NCBI GenBank assembly: GCA_026967495.1
Contig: CP114060.1
Coordinates: 3,844,001 to 3,908,000 of the forward strand
DNA length: 64,000 nt
Direction of reading: 5' to 3'
Origin: Rouxiella badensis
Lineage (GTDB): Bacteria; Pseudomonadota; Gammaproteobacteria; Enterobacterales; Enterobacteriaceae
Shown piece by piece: positions 47,553 to 57,238 of this stretch; the first letter of the stretch is position 1; each line of letters opens with the position of its first letter. The position numbers and the translations under genes are program-made. The notes under the pieces were generated by a model. It was not told the origin of the DNA, made no database searches, and saw only the letters and a program-made list of their open reading frames with translations.

Positions 47553-48641
47553 TTAAGTTTTCACCAAACTTAACGTTTGAACTCGCGCTATCGCCTCGCG
47601 CATCTGCCGGTGCGTTATCTCAGTCGGCATGTTCGCCATGTCGGGCGCTCGCAGGCTTTGATCGATAATCAGACTGAGGTCGGCATCAGACAGGTCGGGA
47701 GATATTTCATTTAAATGTACTGGAATAGCACTGGCGCGGGCGAGCCTCGAGGGCGACCAGAAGCTCTTCGTCGCTGCGATTCTCCAGCGCCAGCAGGCAC
47801 AGATTACCAAAGCCGACCAACAGGCCGTGAGCGATGTGGCGGGTTTTCTCGCAGGCGGTAAAACCGTCGTAAAGGGCGTGGGCTGCGCCGGTATGCGCTC
47901 CATTGCTCATAATTGAGGTCAACCCTGCATAGAGGAAAATCGCGTCAAGCACCTGTTCGAGCGCCAGGTTGGCCTGCCCTTTTCTTACCGCTTCGCAGGC
48001 GTCAGCAGCATAGTGCTTGATGAGCGTAAAACAGAGTTCGCTGTTGGTGCGCGCCACACCAGACAATCCGGTCAATTGACCGAGGTCACTAATGGCACGG
48101 TATTCATACCATTTAGCCAGCGTGTCGCCGAGTCCGGCGGAAAGCCAGTGCAGCGGTGATGTGGCCAGCAGGTCGGCGTCAATCACCACCGCGGCAGGCC
48201 CGTACGCCAGCGGATACATATCACGAAACTGCCCATTGCTGTGATAACGAAACGCCAGCGGCGTAACGGCCGAGCAGGTTCCTGCGACGCTCGGCAGCGT
48301 GACAACGGGAATATTACACAGCACGCCCGCCGCCTTGGCGGTGTCGAGCGCCCTTCCTCCTCCGGTCGCCACAACCACCTCGACGCCCTGCAATTTTAGC
48401 CGGTCGGCGAGACGCTTAATCTCTTCCTCACAGCACTGTCCAGTGAGCATGTCATGCCCGAGATAGCTGACCATTTGCTGGTCAAGCTGTTCGGCCACCT
48501 GCTCCTCGACGCTGGCAATGCCGCGCTCCCTCCCACCAGCAGCGCGCGCTGCCCGAGTCGGCCACACATGGCACCAAGATGCTTTATTGCGCCTCGTCCA
48601 CGCAGGACGCTGGCTGGAAACACTAATCGATGAGTGAACAT
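47553..48641 (-). CDS. iron-containing alcohol dehydrogenase, HcxA/GldA-like (frame interrupted twice)
   Basis: This enzyme is of the glycerol dehydrogenase group, close to E. coli HcxA (YbdH) in length and pattern. The NAD-binding region is VVVATGGGRALDTAKAAG. TLPSVAGTCSAVTPLAF and HWLSAGLGDTLAKWYE match the family, and metal-ligand His residues appear in HTGAAHALYDG and THIAHG-like RHIAHGLLVG. Two indels split it: a G run near 48531 (one base missing) and GAGCCTC at 47742-47748. Removing one base from the latter gives GAGCTC and LVALELARASAIPVHLNEIS. Correcting both gives 362 residues, the E. coli length. I start at ATG 48641, with GGAG upstream. Confidence 0.87.
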
Positions 48642-48713
48642 AACGCTCCAACGGAGAGAACTAACCATTCAAAGAGTATGGAGGAAGAACGCTAAACTTG
48701 CCCGTTAACGCCG

Positions 48714-50108
48714 CTATTTTGCGCCTTTACGCCCATAAACGTAAAAAGTGATCGCCGCACAGAGCACATAGAACAGCAGGAAGACTTTCATCGCTCCCGC
48801 CGGTGAGCCGGTCATCGCCAACGACATGCCGAAGGCCTGCGGGATAAAGAAGCCACCGATAGCACCTATTGAGGAAATAAAGCCCAGTGCCGCCGCCGTA
48901 TCAGTCACCGCTTCGCGCTGTGCTACCTCGGCGGTTTTACCCTGCGCTAAAGCCCTTTCTGCCGTCGTTTTACGGAATATAACTGCAATCATCTGGTAAG
49001 TTGAGCCACTGCCCAACCCGGCCGTCAGGAACAGCGCCATAAATAGCGCAAAGAAGGCAACGAAATGACCACCCTGACCGTTGACCGGCAGCGTCAGGAA
49101 CAGCAGCGCGGCAAAAACGGCCATCAAGACATAGTTAACCAGCGTCACTCTTACACCGCCGAGACGGTCAGACAGCATACCGCCGCATGACCGCGCCAGC
49201 GCGCCGATAAACGGCCCAAAGAAGGCGTAATGCATGATCTCGACCTCGGGAAACTGGGTCTTGGTCAGCACGGCAAAGCCTGCCGAAAAGCCGATAAAAG
49301 AGCCGAAGGCCGCCAGATAAAGCACGCTCATCACCCACAGGTGTCCGCGTTTTAACACTGGTAACTGTTGGCGGATTGACGCCTTCGAAGAGGCGATATC
49401 GTTCATACCAAACCAGGCTGCAAGCGTGGCGATGGCCAGAAACGGAACCCAGATCCAGGCAGCGTTTTGTAACCATAGCGTACTGCCGTTGGCGAGCGAC
49501 TTACCTTCACTACCGAACAGGCCAAAGAGGGACACCGAAACGGCAATCGGCGCGACCAGCTGCATCACGCTAACGCCAAGGTTACCCAGCCCACCATTGA
49601 TGCCGAGCGCACCGCCCTGCCTGGCTTTTGGAAAGAAGAAGCTAATGTTCGACATGCTGGAGGCAAAGTTCGCGCCACCAAAACCGCAAAGCAATGCGAT
49701 AATCAGAAAGGTTGAAAAGGAGGTCTCTGGATTTTGCACCGCGAAGCCCAGCCACAGGCAGGGCAACAGCAGAAATACCGTGCTGATGGCGGTCCAGCGA
49801 CGTCCGCCGAACAGGGGAACCATAAAGGAATAAGGGACGCGCAGGATTGCCCCTGAAACGGACGGTATCGCAGTCAGCAAAAACAGCTGTTCGGTAGTAA
49901 ATGAGAAGCCGACCTTGTTGAGATTCACCGCGACGGCGCTGAACAGCATCCATACGCAGAATCCGAGCAGTAGACAGGGCACTGAAATCCACAGGTTACG
50001 GCGAGCAACGCGTTGCCCTTGCTGATTCCAGAACGCCTCCTCCTCCGGCCTCCAATCTTTAATTACTTTGGGCGTTTTTGCCGCGTGGTGTGATGTCGTG
50101 TCAGTCAT
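48714..50108 (-). CDS. narK: nitrate/nitrite transporter NarK
   Basis: NarK exchanges or co-transports nitrate and nitrite across the inner membrane during nitrate respiration. The 464-residue, 12-helix protein carries both nitrate signature regions (CGFGGANFASSMSNISFFFP with KARQGGALGINGG, and LTAGLGSGSTYQMIAVIFRK). The length equals E. coli NarK. It is divergent from narXL, with an FNR box and a NarL heptamer between them, which is the E. coli arrangement. Confidence 0.96.
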   Translation of the reverse strand: MTDTTSHHAAKTPKVIKDWRPEEEAFWNQQGQRVARRNLWISVPCLLLGFCVWMLFSAVAVNLNKVGFSFTTEQLFLLTAIPSVSGAILRVPYSFMVPLFGGRRWTAISTVFLLLPCLWLGFAVQNPETSFSTFLIIALLCGFGGANFASSMSNISFFFPKARQGGALGINGGLGNLGVSVMQLVAPIAVSVSLFGLFGSEGKSLANGSTLWLQNAAWIWVPFLAIATLAAWFGMNDIASSKASIRQQLPVLKRGHLWVMSVLYLAAFGSFIGFSAGFAVLTKTQFPEVEIMHYAFFGPFIGALARSCGGMLSDRLGGVRVTLVNYVLMAVFAALLFLTLPVNGQGGHFVAFFALFMALFLTAGLGSGSTYQMIAVIFRKTTAERALAQGKTAEVAQREAVTDTAAALGFISSIGAIGGFFIPQAFGMSLAMTGSPAGAMKVFLLFYVLCAAITFYVYGRKGAK

Positions 50109-50174
50109 TTGTGCCTCAACCTAAAAAAGTCGTACGATTGGCGTGCACATTAGGGAGTAGGACCTGCGCGGTTC

Positions 50175-50188
50175 TTGATATGTATCAA
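50175..50188. promoter_or_regulatory. FNR box
   Basis: TTGAT-ATGT-ATCAA is an exact FNR consensus in the narK-narX divergent region, 67 bp upstream of narK. It indicates anaerobic activation, as in E. coli narK. Confidence 0.88.
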
Positions 50189-50221
50189 CGGGACCACAGG
50201 TAATGGCCCAAGTAATACTTT

Positions 50222-50228
50222 ATAGGTA
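50222..50228. promoter_or_regulatory. NarL heptamer candidate
   Basis: The minus strand reads TACCTAT, an exact match to the NarL heptamer TACYYMT, in the narK/narX control region. A partial second match lies near 50154-50162. Heptamers are short, so chance matches are possible. Confidence 0.5.
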
Positions 50229-50289
50229 TAGGGTTCGCTCTAAAGATGGTAAAGAATGCGCCCAGCCCGAAACTGCGGGAAAGGAAACC

Positions 50290-52089
50290 ATGATTAAATC
50301 TGCACTGACTCGCCTGTCGCTGGTCAAACAAATCCCCCTGTTCATGCTGCTTCTTGGCCTGTTTGGCATCACCGGAATGAGCATTGCCTCCTGGATGGCG
50401 CAAAGTATCCAGGGCAACGCCCATGCCATTAACAAGGCAGGCTCACTGCGCATGCAGGCCTATCGACTGCTGGCCGAATTACCGCTCACGCCCCAGAATG
50501 ACGACGATATTCGCCAGATTGAGAATGACCAGAACAACGCCGAGCTTTCAAAGGTAGTTGCCTGCGAAGGACTGCAAAACCAATACGCTTCCATACTTGA
50601 TTACTGGCAGCTGTATCTCAAGCCTGAGCTTCTGCAGGCGCATCAGCCCGAACAGGCGAAAGCTGCGGTGACGGAGTTCGTTCGTCGCATCGACGGACTG
50701 GTCGCCGACCTCGACCACAAGACGGAGCGTCACCTGATACTGATTACGGCGGTGCAAACCGTATTCATCATCCTGACGTTGCTGTTCCTGTTATTGACCA
50801 TCTATTTTCTTCGTCAGCGTCTGAGTAAACCCTGGCAGCTGCTGTTCACGCAGGCCAATGCCATCACGCAGGGCGATTTCAGCCTGCGCTATCGTCGCCG
50901 TTCAAAGGGTGCCAGCGCGTTAAGAAACGAAATGGACGTGCTCGGGGAGTCGCTGAATAGCATGTCGCAGGCGCTTGCCGAAATGGTCGAAAATCTGGGC
51001 CAGCGCGTCGAGGAGAAAACCGCCAGCCTACAGCTGAAAAACCAGACGCTGGACTTCCTCTACCGCGTCAGTCAACGGCTGCATACCAATCAAAACCTTG
51101 AGCAAAAGCTGCCGCCGGTGTTACAGGAGCTGCAAAAACTGACGCCACTGCGTGCGATTCAGGTTCGCCTTTACGATAACAACAGCGCCGAGTTTTTCCA
51201 CGAGATTGATAGCCAGAAATCACAACCTCAGCGGCTGGAATGGGGAGACCGAGAAGCAGGCTGCGGGCTGGAAGATTCCTATCCGCTCAGTTGGCGGCTG
51301 CGCGACGGTGACGTTAACTATGGTTTGCTGCTGGCCCAGCTTCCTCTAGACCAACAGCTGTCTCAGGATCAGCTACAGTTGATTGGCACCCTGCTCGAAC
51401 AGCTCGCCAGCGCGCTTACGCTCGACAGACAAACCGATAATCAGCAGCAGCTAATGCTGATGGAAGAACGTTCGACCATCGCTCGCGAGCTGCACGATTC
51501 GCTGGCCCAGTCGCTCTCCTGTCTTAAAATTCAGATGGCCTGTTTGCAAATGCAAAATCTGCCGCTTAATGAAGATAGCCAGCTGCTTATCAAACAGATG
51601 CGCGAAGAGCTTAGCACCGCGTATCGGCAATTACGTGAGCTGCTGACCACCTTCCGGCTCAAGCTAGAAACCCCGGGGCTGCGATCGGCGCTGCAACATA
51701 CGGTCGATGAATTCTCTAAAAAAATGGAACTGGCGATCACGTTTGATTATCAGCTTCCGCCGCAGCTGGTTCCGGCCAATCAGGGCGTGCACCTGCTGCA
51801 CATTGCTCGCGAGGCGCTGAACAATATTTATAAGCATGCCCATGCCAGCGAGGTAACGCTGAGCCTGTGCTACAAAGAGGGCGCGGTGACCATGAAAATA
51901 ACGGATAACGGCCTCGGCCTCCCTGCTATCGCCTCGCGGCAGAATCACTATGGCCTGATGATAATGCAGGATCGTGCAAGCAGCCTTCAGGGTGAATGCC
52001 ACATCTATGCGCGCGACGGCGGCGGCACCACGGTGTGCGTAAACTTCTCCCCCGATCCCCTTCCCTTTACTCCACAGGAGCCACGATGA
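50290..52089 (+). CDS. narX: nitrate/nitrite sensor histidine kinase NarX
   Basis: NarX senses nitrate and nitrite in the periplasm and phosphorylates NarL. The P-box that binds the ligand is conserved (HAINKAGSLRMQAYRLLA, about residues 44-61) between two membrane helices. A HAMP segment, coiled coil and cysteine-poor central module follow. The kinase core has the phospho-His at about residue 402 (ARELHDSLAQSLSCLKIQM) and the ATP-binding ITDNGLGL block. I start at ATG 50290, preceded by AAAGGA, giving 599 residues (E. coli 598). The stop overlaps the narL start. Confidence 0.96.
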   Translation: MIKSALTRLSLVKQIPLFMLLLGLFGITGMSIASWMAQSIQGNAHAINKAGSLRMQAYRLLAELPLTPQNDDDIRQIENDQNNAELSKVVACEGLQNQYASILDYWQLYLKPELLQAHQPEQAKAAVTEFVRRIDGLVADLDHKTERHLILITAVQTVFIILTLLFLLLTIYFLRQRLSKPWQLLFTQANAITQGDFSLRYRRRSKGASALRNEMDVLGESLNSMSQALAEMVENLGQRVEEKTASLQLKNQTLDFLYRVSQRLHTNQNLEQKLPPVLQELQKLTPLRAIQVRLYDNNSAEFFHEIDSQKSQPQRLEWGDREAGCGLEDSYPLSWRLRDGDVNYGLLLAQLPLDQQLSQDQLQLIGTLLEQLASALTLDRQTDNQQQLMLMEERSTIARELHDSLAQSLSCLKIQMACLQMQNLPLNEDSQLLIKQMREELSTAYRQLRELLTTFRLKLETPGLRSALQHTVDEFSKKMELAITFDYQLPPQLVPANQGVHLLHIAREALNNIYKHAHASEVTLSLCYKEGAVTMKITDNGLGLPAIASRQNHYGLMIMQDRASSLQGECHIYARDGGGTTVCVNFSPDPLPFTPQEPR

Positions 52090-52736
52090 GTGACCCAACG
52101 CCTTCCACTATTTTGCTGATTGACGATCATCCGATGCTACGTAACGGCGTCAAACAGCTTATTGCCCTCGACAGCGACCTGCAGGTGGTTGGCGAAGCCA
52201 ATAACGGCGAACAGGGCGTTGAACTGGCACGAACCCTCGATCCGGACCTGATCCTGCTGGATCTCAACATGCCGGGCATGAACGGACTTGATACGCTCGA
52301 TAAAATGCGCGAAACCGATTTGTCGGGTCGTATTGTGGTCTTTAGCGTCTCGAACAATGAAGACGACGTAGTGACCGCGTTTAAACGCGGGGCCGATGGC
52401 TATCTGTTGAAAGATATGGAGCCTGAAGATTTGCTGATTGCACTGCGCCATGCGGCCGCGGGCAAGATGGTGCTGAGCGAGGCGTTAACGCCGGTACTGA
52501 CCGCCAGCCTGCGCGAAAGACGCCCCAGCACCGAGCGCGATATTCAGTCACTCACGCCGCGAGAGCGCGACATCATCAAGCTTATCGCCGAGGGCTTGCC
52601 TAACAAGATGATAGCCAGACGCCTGAACATCACCGAAAGCACGGTTAAAGTTCACGTGAAGCATTTATTGAAGAAGATGAAGCTGAAATCGCGCGTCGAG
52701 GCCGCCGTCTGGGTCCTGCAAAGCAACCATATTTAG
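52086..52736 (+). CDS. narL: nitrate/nitrite response regulator NarL
   Basis: This 216-residue NarL/FixJ regulator has a receiver domain with phospho-acceptor Asp59 (LILLDLNMPG) and Lys in SVSNNEDDVV-GADGYLLKD. The C-terminal LuxR-type helix-turn-helix reads LTPRERDIIKLIAEGLPNKM then IARRLNITESTVKVHVKHLL. ATG at 52086 overlaps the narX stop (ATGA), so the pair is translationally coupled. It controls nitrate respiration genes, including narK. The stop is two bases from that of the convergent ychO. Confidence 0.96.
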   Translation: MSDPTPSTILLIDDHPMLRNGVKQLIALDSDLQVVGEANNGEQGVELARTLDPDLILLDLNMPGMNGLDTLDKMRETDLSGRIVVFSVSNNEDDVVTAFKRGADGYLLKDMEPEDLLIALRHAAAGKMVLSEALTPVLTASLRERRPSTERDIQSLTPRERDIIKLIAEGLPNKMIARRLNITESTVKVHVKHLLKKMKLKSRVEAAVWVLQSNHI

Positions 52737-52738
52737 GC

Positions 52739-54261
52739 TCAGTCGTCGCCGTTATTGTCGTTGCTGAAACTCAGGGCCGGTTCCTGCGGATAAGCGCTAA
52801 GCGGCGGCGGTGCCACGGTCAAGGTTATCCAGTTTGACGTCACGTGCTGCTGTTTGCTGTCAACGGCGGTCACGGACAGATGATAGGTGTTATTCGCATT
52901 CGGACTGTCGTCCCACTTCGGCACGATCACCGTCCAGCCATCGGGGTCACTGTTGGTCTTGGCCGAGGTCAGGCTCAACGCCTGCGTATCGCCCTGCCAG
53001 CTTAGCGCCTGTATTTTGTTTGCCGCGTGGATCTCAAGCTTCAGCGGCAGGCTCTCGCCGGGCTGCAAGGTCCACGGAGGCGTGGCCAAAAATACCGACA
53101 GCGTTTTGCGTTGGCGGAACTCCAGCACCGGAATATTGTTTCTGTCGACTGTATCAAAACGGCTGCCGCGCAGCGAATGGCTGTCGGACACGTAGTCAGG
53201 GAAAGCTGCTGACTCAGCGGCACGCCCAGCTTGTAAGTCAACGAGAGTTGCAGCAGATTTTGGTTATCGCCGCTCTGCCCTTCCTGACGTTCAGCGCTCA
53301 GGGTAAACAACGGCACAGGCGTATAGTTAACCCCCAACGAAAGCGCCGACGGGTTGCTTTGATAGGTACCATCGCCAAACAGGTCAACGTGGTCACCGCG
53401 ATACTGCTGGTAGGTCAGCGTAGCGCCAATCTGGCGATAGAAAGGCAAATAGGCGCGGGTACGAATATCGTAACCGGCAGCCATACGGCGCAGGGTAGTC
53501 GCGTTCTCCGACTCGGGGCTGTACCCGGAAATCGGCTGATAATAGTTGGCCGAGAAGTGCAGGTAATCTGTCCAGGCCTCTGCGCCCACGCTGCCACGCT
53601 TGAGGTCGCTGACAAAATCATCGTCGATAAACGCGTTATAGCCCAACATCCACGCGCCGCGCGACCAACGCTGCCCCAGCCCGAAGTTGCCGATGTCCGC
53701 CCCGCTCACGTGCTGAATTCCTACCTGACTGTAGGTGAGTAACGACTTGCTGGAGTAAAGCGGACTTAACAAAGCCGCCGAGCTGCCGCTGAGATTACCG
53801 CCGCTGACGTCGATATTCATTGTCGTGGTGCCGAGAGGAGAAAGTAGGCTCGAAGTCTCTTGCTTCACCAGACGCGCGGCCTGCTGTAGGGCTAGGGTCT
53901 CGGCCCCCTCGCGCAGCGGATCGTCGCTGGTGCTGGTGGTCTCACCAAACTCTTTAAGGGTGGTCGCAACTTTGGTTTCGAAGACCTGCGTCTGCGAACT
54001 CTGGCCATTCTTCACCGAACTGCCCAAATCGGGCAAGGCATTGGGGTTTGAATCGGATGCTGCGCTGTTGAAGGGAGAATGACTGTCCGATGCAGGAGCC
54101 GCATAATCAACGTCAGGATTAAGCGTTAAGGCGGAATCAGTAATAAATGCCTGGGCACTGAACGACATCAAGGCACAGTTAAGCCCAATGCCGACGGCTA
54201 ACGCCGAGAGGCAAAGCAAACGCTTATCAAAATGGAAAATTTTTGCTGTGACGTTCGTCAT
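52739..54261 (-). CDS. ychO: inverse autotransporter YchO, invasin-like (frame interrupted near 53205)
   Basis: This outer-membrane intimin/invasin-type beta-barrel protein sits in the same position as ychO in E. coli, convergent with narL. It has a signal peptide (about residues 1-35), a periplasmic linker, and a beta-barrel with repeating aromatic strands such as GLGQRWSRGAWMLGYNAFID, ANYYQPISGYSPE and GATLTYQQYRGD. The frame breaks where PLSQQLS meets DYVSDSHSLRGS. Adding one C to the run of three gives QQLSPDYVSDSHSLRGSR, matching the family's short link to the VDRNN motif. The corrected protein has 507 residues. The C-terminal tail (about 440-507) forms one Ig-like or D00-type domain and an acidic end. 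Confidence 0.88.
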
Positions 54262-54425
54262 AGTCCACACATTTTGTCATTAAGGGGTTAGCTTACCGGA
54301 CGAGGGCAGAAATTCAAGTCCAGACGCCTTTGGCGACCCGCATTTATCGGCAAAAAATGCCCCAAAATGTTGCAATCTATGTGGTTTTTATACTGTTGAA
54401 ACAGACAGTTATTGTGGCTGGCTCA

Positions 54426-55319
54426 TCAACCTAGCGGCTTATCGGAGAGCTCCCACAGCTTGTGGCGGATCAACTGCTGCAATGCCAGCCCAACCTGCGA
54501 CTGCGGCTGATCACGGCGGCTCAGAAGGATAACCTCGAACGGCAATGAATCCACTACCGGCACAATCTTGAGCTGATGGAGATAGCGCTGGGCGGTGAAG
54601 GTGTCGACAACGCCGACGCCCCCTCCGGCCAGTACCATGTCGGCAATAACGGAATAGGTTTTGATGTGTAGCGAGGCCTGCGGGGTAAGCCCCTGCTCAC
54701 GGAGCACGCGATTGAGCACCTGCCCCAGCGGGTCCTGCTGTTGTAGCATTAACAAATTATTTTCGCTGAGCCACTCGAGCGTAACCGGCCCCTCAACCGA
54801 AAAGTCCAGCGGCAGCAGTGCGACCATATTCGCGGCATACAGCGTCTCGGATACCAGCTCGGCGGAGACCTGCTCGCCAAACGCCAGAGCAAAATCCATT
54901 TTATACTGTAGTAGGTCCTGACAGAGGGTATTGAAGTGTCCGGTCACCAGTTCGACGCTGCCAGCGGGCGTCTTGCGGTGAAAGTCCACCAGCACCGGCG
55001 CCATTACGCTATGCCCCAGCGCGTGCGCTGAGCCAATTCTAACGTGCTGCCCTTCTCCCTGCCGGAGTTGCTCCGCCAGAAAACCAATCGCCTGAATGTG
55101 GCTAAACAGCGCCTCAACCTCAGGCATCAGACGACGTCCTTCCGGTGTGATAACCAGTCCCTGCGGCGTGCGGTCAAAAAGATTGAAGCCTAGCTGCTGT
55201 TCGGCGTGGTTCAGCACACGACTGACGTTGGGCTGCGACACGTTGAGCAACCGCGCCGCACCGCTCACGCTACCGGCCTGCAAAACCGCCTGAAACACTT
55301 CAATATGACGCAAACGCAT
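54426..55319 (-). CDS. LysR-family transcriptional regulator
   Basis: This intact 297-residue LysR regulator has its helix-turn-helix in FQAVLQAGSVSGAARLLNVS and QPNVSRVLNHAEQQLG and a C-terminal effector domain. It contains an uncorrupted GAGCTC near its C-terminus (54447-54452, LWELSDK). It faces the AT-rich region and has no obvious divergent target gene. The target is unknown. Confidence 0.92.
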   Translation of the reverse strand: MRLRHIEVFQAVLQAGSVSGAARLLNVSQPNVSRVLNHAEQQLGFNLFDRTPQGLVITPEGRRLMPEVEALFSHIQAIGFLAEQLRQGEGQHVRIGSAHALGHSVMAPVLVDFHRKTPAGSVELVTGHFNTLCQDLLQYKMDFALAFGEQVSAELVSETLYAANMVALLPLDFSVEGPVTLEWLSENNLLMLQQQDPLGQVLNRVLREQGLTPQASLHIKTYSVIADMVLAGGGVGVVDTFTAQRYLHQLKIVPVVDSLPFEVILLSRRDQPQSQVGLALQQLIRHKLWELSDKPLG

Positions 55320-56103
55320 GCTGGCTTTTTCCTTTAAGGCTAAATGTCACCAATACACTGGCTTTTGCCGACTTTATCAAGCCTTATAACAAAAATACCC
55401 CCCGGGTGAAACCTGGCTGAACCTGAGATTTTATCTGTTTGCCTATATGGAGATGTTCAAGAGCTCTCACCGCAAGTCTAGGATAAGAATGTATGAGCAC
55501 AGAGAAGGTGTTTGCATCGAATAAATTAAGCACTGGCCGCTCTTCATCAATATGAACTTGCATGATTCTTAAGCCATCGTTTCGTCAAGTAATCATCTAA
55601 CTTACCCGTTGAGGAGAGAAAAATAAGCCATAAGATGCCCTGAGCTATTAGAAGGCCTGATTGATGCGGGCTAGACTTAGCAAATGCAGAACAGATAAAC
55701 ATTAAGTGTTTTACTAGTTGGATAAAATCTTTTATTAAGAGTGCCCGTCTATAAACTACAAAAACGTCACAATAGGAAAAAAAGTAAGGTTATCTTTTAG
55801 ATGTTAAATTTAAACCTTAAAGCTAAGCCGACCTGTAATAACCTCTCTATAACTTGAGTTCGTCCTCTATAAATGGACGAAATAGGTTGAGTAAGGTCAA
55901 AAAAAGACAAGCCTCCTCTGGATTGGATTGACAAATAAAAACATTTCATGGATATTTTTTAAGATGTTTAGCCTAGCGTTCTATACTGACTAAGCCGTAG
56001 TAAAACATTTTTTTAAAAAAAATTAAAAGTCATTCGCCCTAAAGTTTAATTCTAATCATAACCAGCATATTCCCCGAAGATAACCTGAAAATAATGGTGA
56101 ACG
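55320..56103. other. AT-rich gene-free region
   Basis: About 780 bp of distinctly AT-rich DNA separate the LysR gene from the nuclease-like gene. No ORF over about 40 codons has coding character. It probably belongs to an acquired segment together with the next gene, and its 3' end must carry that gene's promoter. Confidence 0.6.
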
Positions 56104-57185
56104 ATGGAAATTTTAGAAAAGTTAAACTCACTCTCAGACAAAGTAAAACAGCAGGCCTCTCTTATCCAGACTGAGGAGGCCACCAAAAGCGCTTTTGTGA
56201 TGCCATTTATAAATCAAATATTGGGTTATGATGTGTTTGACCCTCTCGAAGTTATCCCTGAATTCATCTGTGACGTTGGAACTAAGAAGGGAGAAAAAAT
56301 TGACTACGCAATAATAAAAAGCAATGAAATACAAATACTTATAGAGTGCAAGAAAATTGGTGAGCTGCTGAATGTTAATCATGCCTCACAGTTATTTAGG
56401 TATTTTCATGTTACAAGCGCAAGAATTTCCATTCTCACTAATGGTCAAGTCTATAAATTTTTACAGACCTTGATGCTCCAAATAAAATGGATGAAAAACC
56501 CTTCTTAGAGCTGGACCTGCTCGATATTGATCATAACGTTGTCCCTGAACTGTTAAAGTTGACGAAAGGTGCATTTGACGTCGAGTCAATTGTTAATGCA
56601 GCTGGCGAATTAAAATATGTCAGTCAGATAAAGAAAATCATATCTTCTCAATTTCAAAACCCTGAAGATGAGTTCGTCAGACTCATAGCCTCGCGAGTAT
56701 ATGACGGAATTTTAACACAAAAAGTCCGAGAGCTTTTTTTAACGCTTACGAAAAAATCTCTCACGCAATGGCTAAATGACCAAGTCAATGAAAGGCTTAA
56801 ATCGGCAATTAGTGCCAATGTTCAGGTAACCCCAAAAGAAGAAGCCTCTGTTGAAACAGCAGAAGATAAAGAGAGTGTTCATAAAGAAGAAAATGGCGTG
56901 GTCACGACACCAGAAGAGATCGAAGGCTATCATATTGTAAAATCAATAATTCGAACGGTAATTGCAGCAGAAAGAGTGACTTACCGTGATACCAAGAGTT
57001 ATTTCGGTATTCTTATTGATGATAATAATAGAAAACCGGTTTGCAGGCTTCATTTAAACCGTAGCCAAATGTACATAGGCATTTTTGATTCTAATAAAAT
57101 TGAAACACGTCATCCAATTAACTCCTTAGATGACATATACTTATTCAGTGAGCCTTTGACACAAACAGCGTCAGCTTATAAGTAG
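56104..57185 (+). CDS. orphan HsdR-N-like PD-(D/E)xK nuclease domain protein (frame interrupted at 56458-56462)
   Basis: This protein of about 360 residues resembles the N-terminal nuclease domain of type I restriction R subunits. The PD-(D/E)xK core is visible as KIDYAI followed by ILIECKK (about residues 66-90). No helicase, methylase or specificity gene is nearby. The frame breaks at five T (56458-56462); six give YKFFTDLDAPNKMDEKPFLE. The C-terminal part (about 240-360) has an acidic linker (KEENGVVTTPEE) and a second globular domain with RVTYRDTKSYFGILIDDNN. It lies in AT-rich DNA, unlike its neighbours, which suggests horizontal acquisition. A phage-defence or DNA-processing role is possible but unproven. 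Confidence 0.78.
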
Positions 57186-57238
57186 GAAAGTCCTTTTGCG
57201 TGATGGGATCCAGTCATTTAGAGCTCCAATATCTCACC

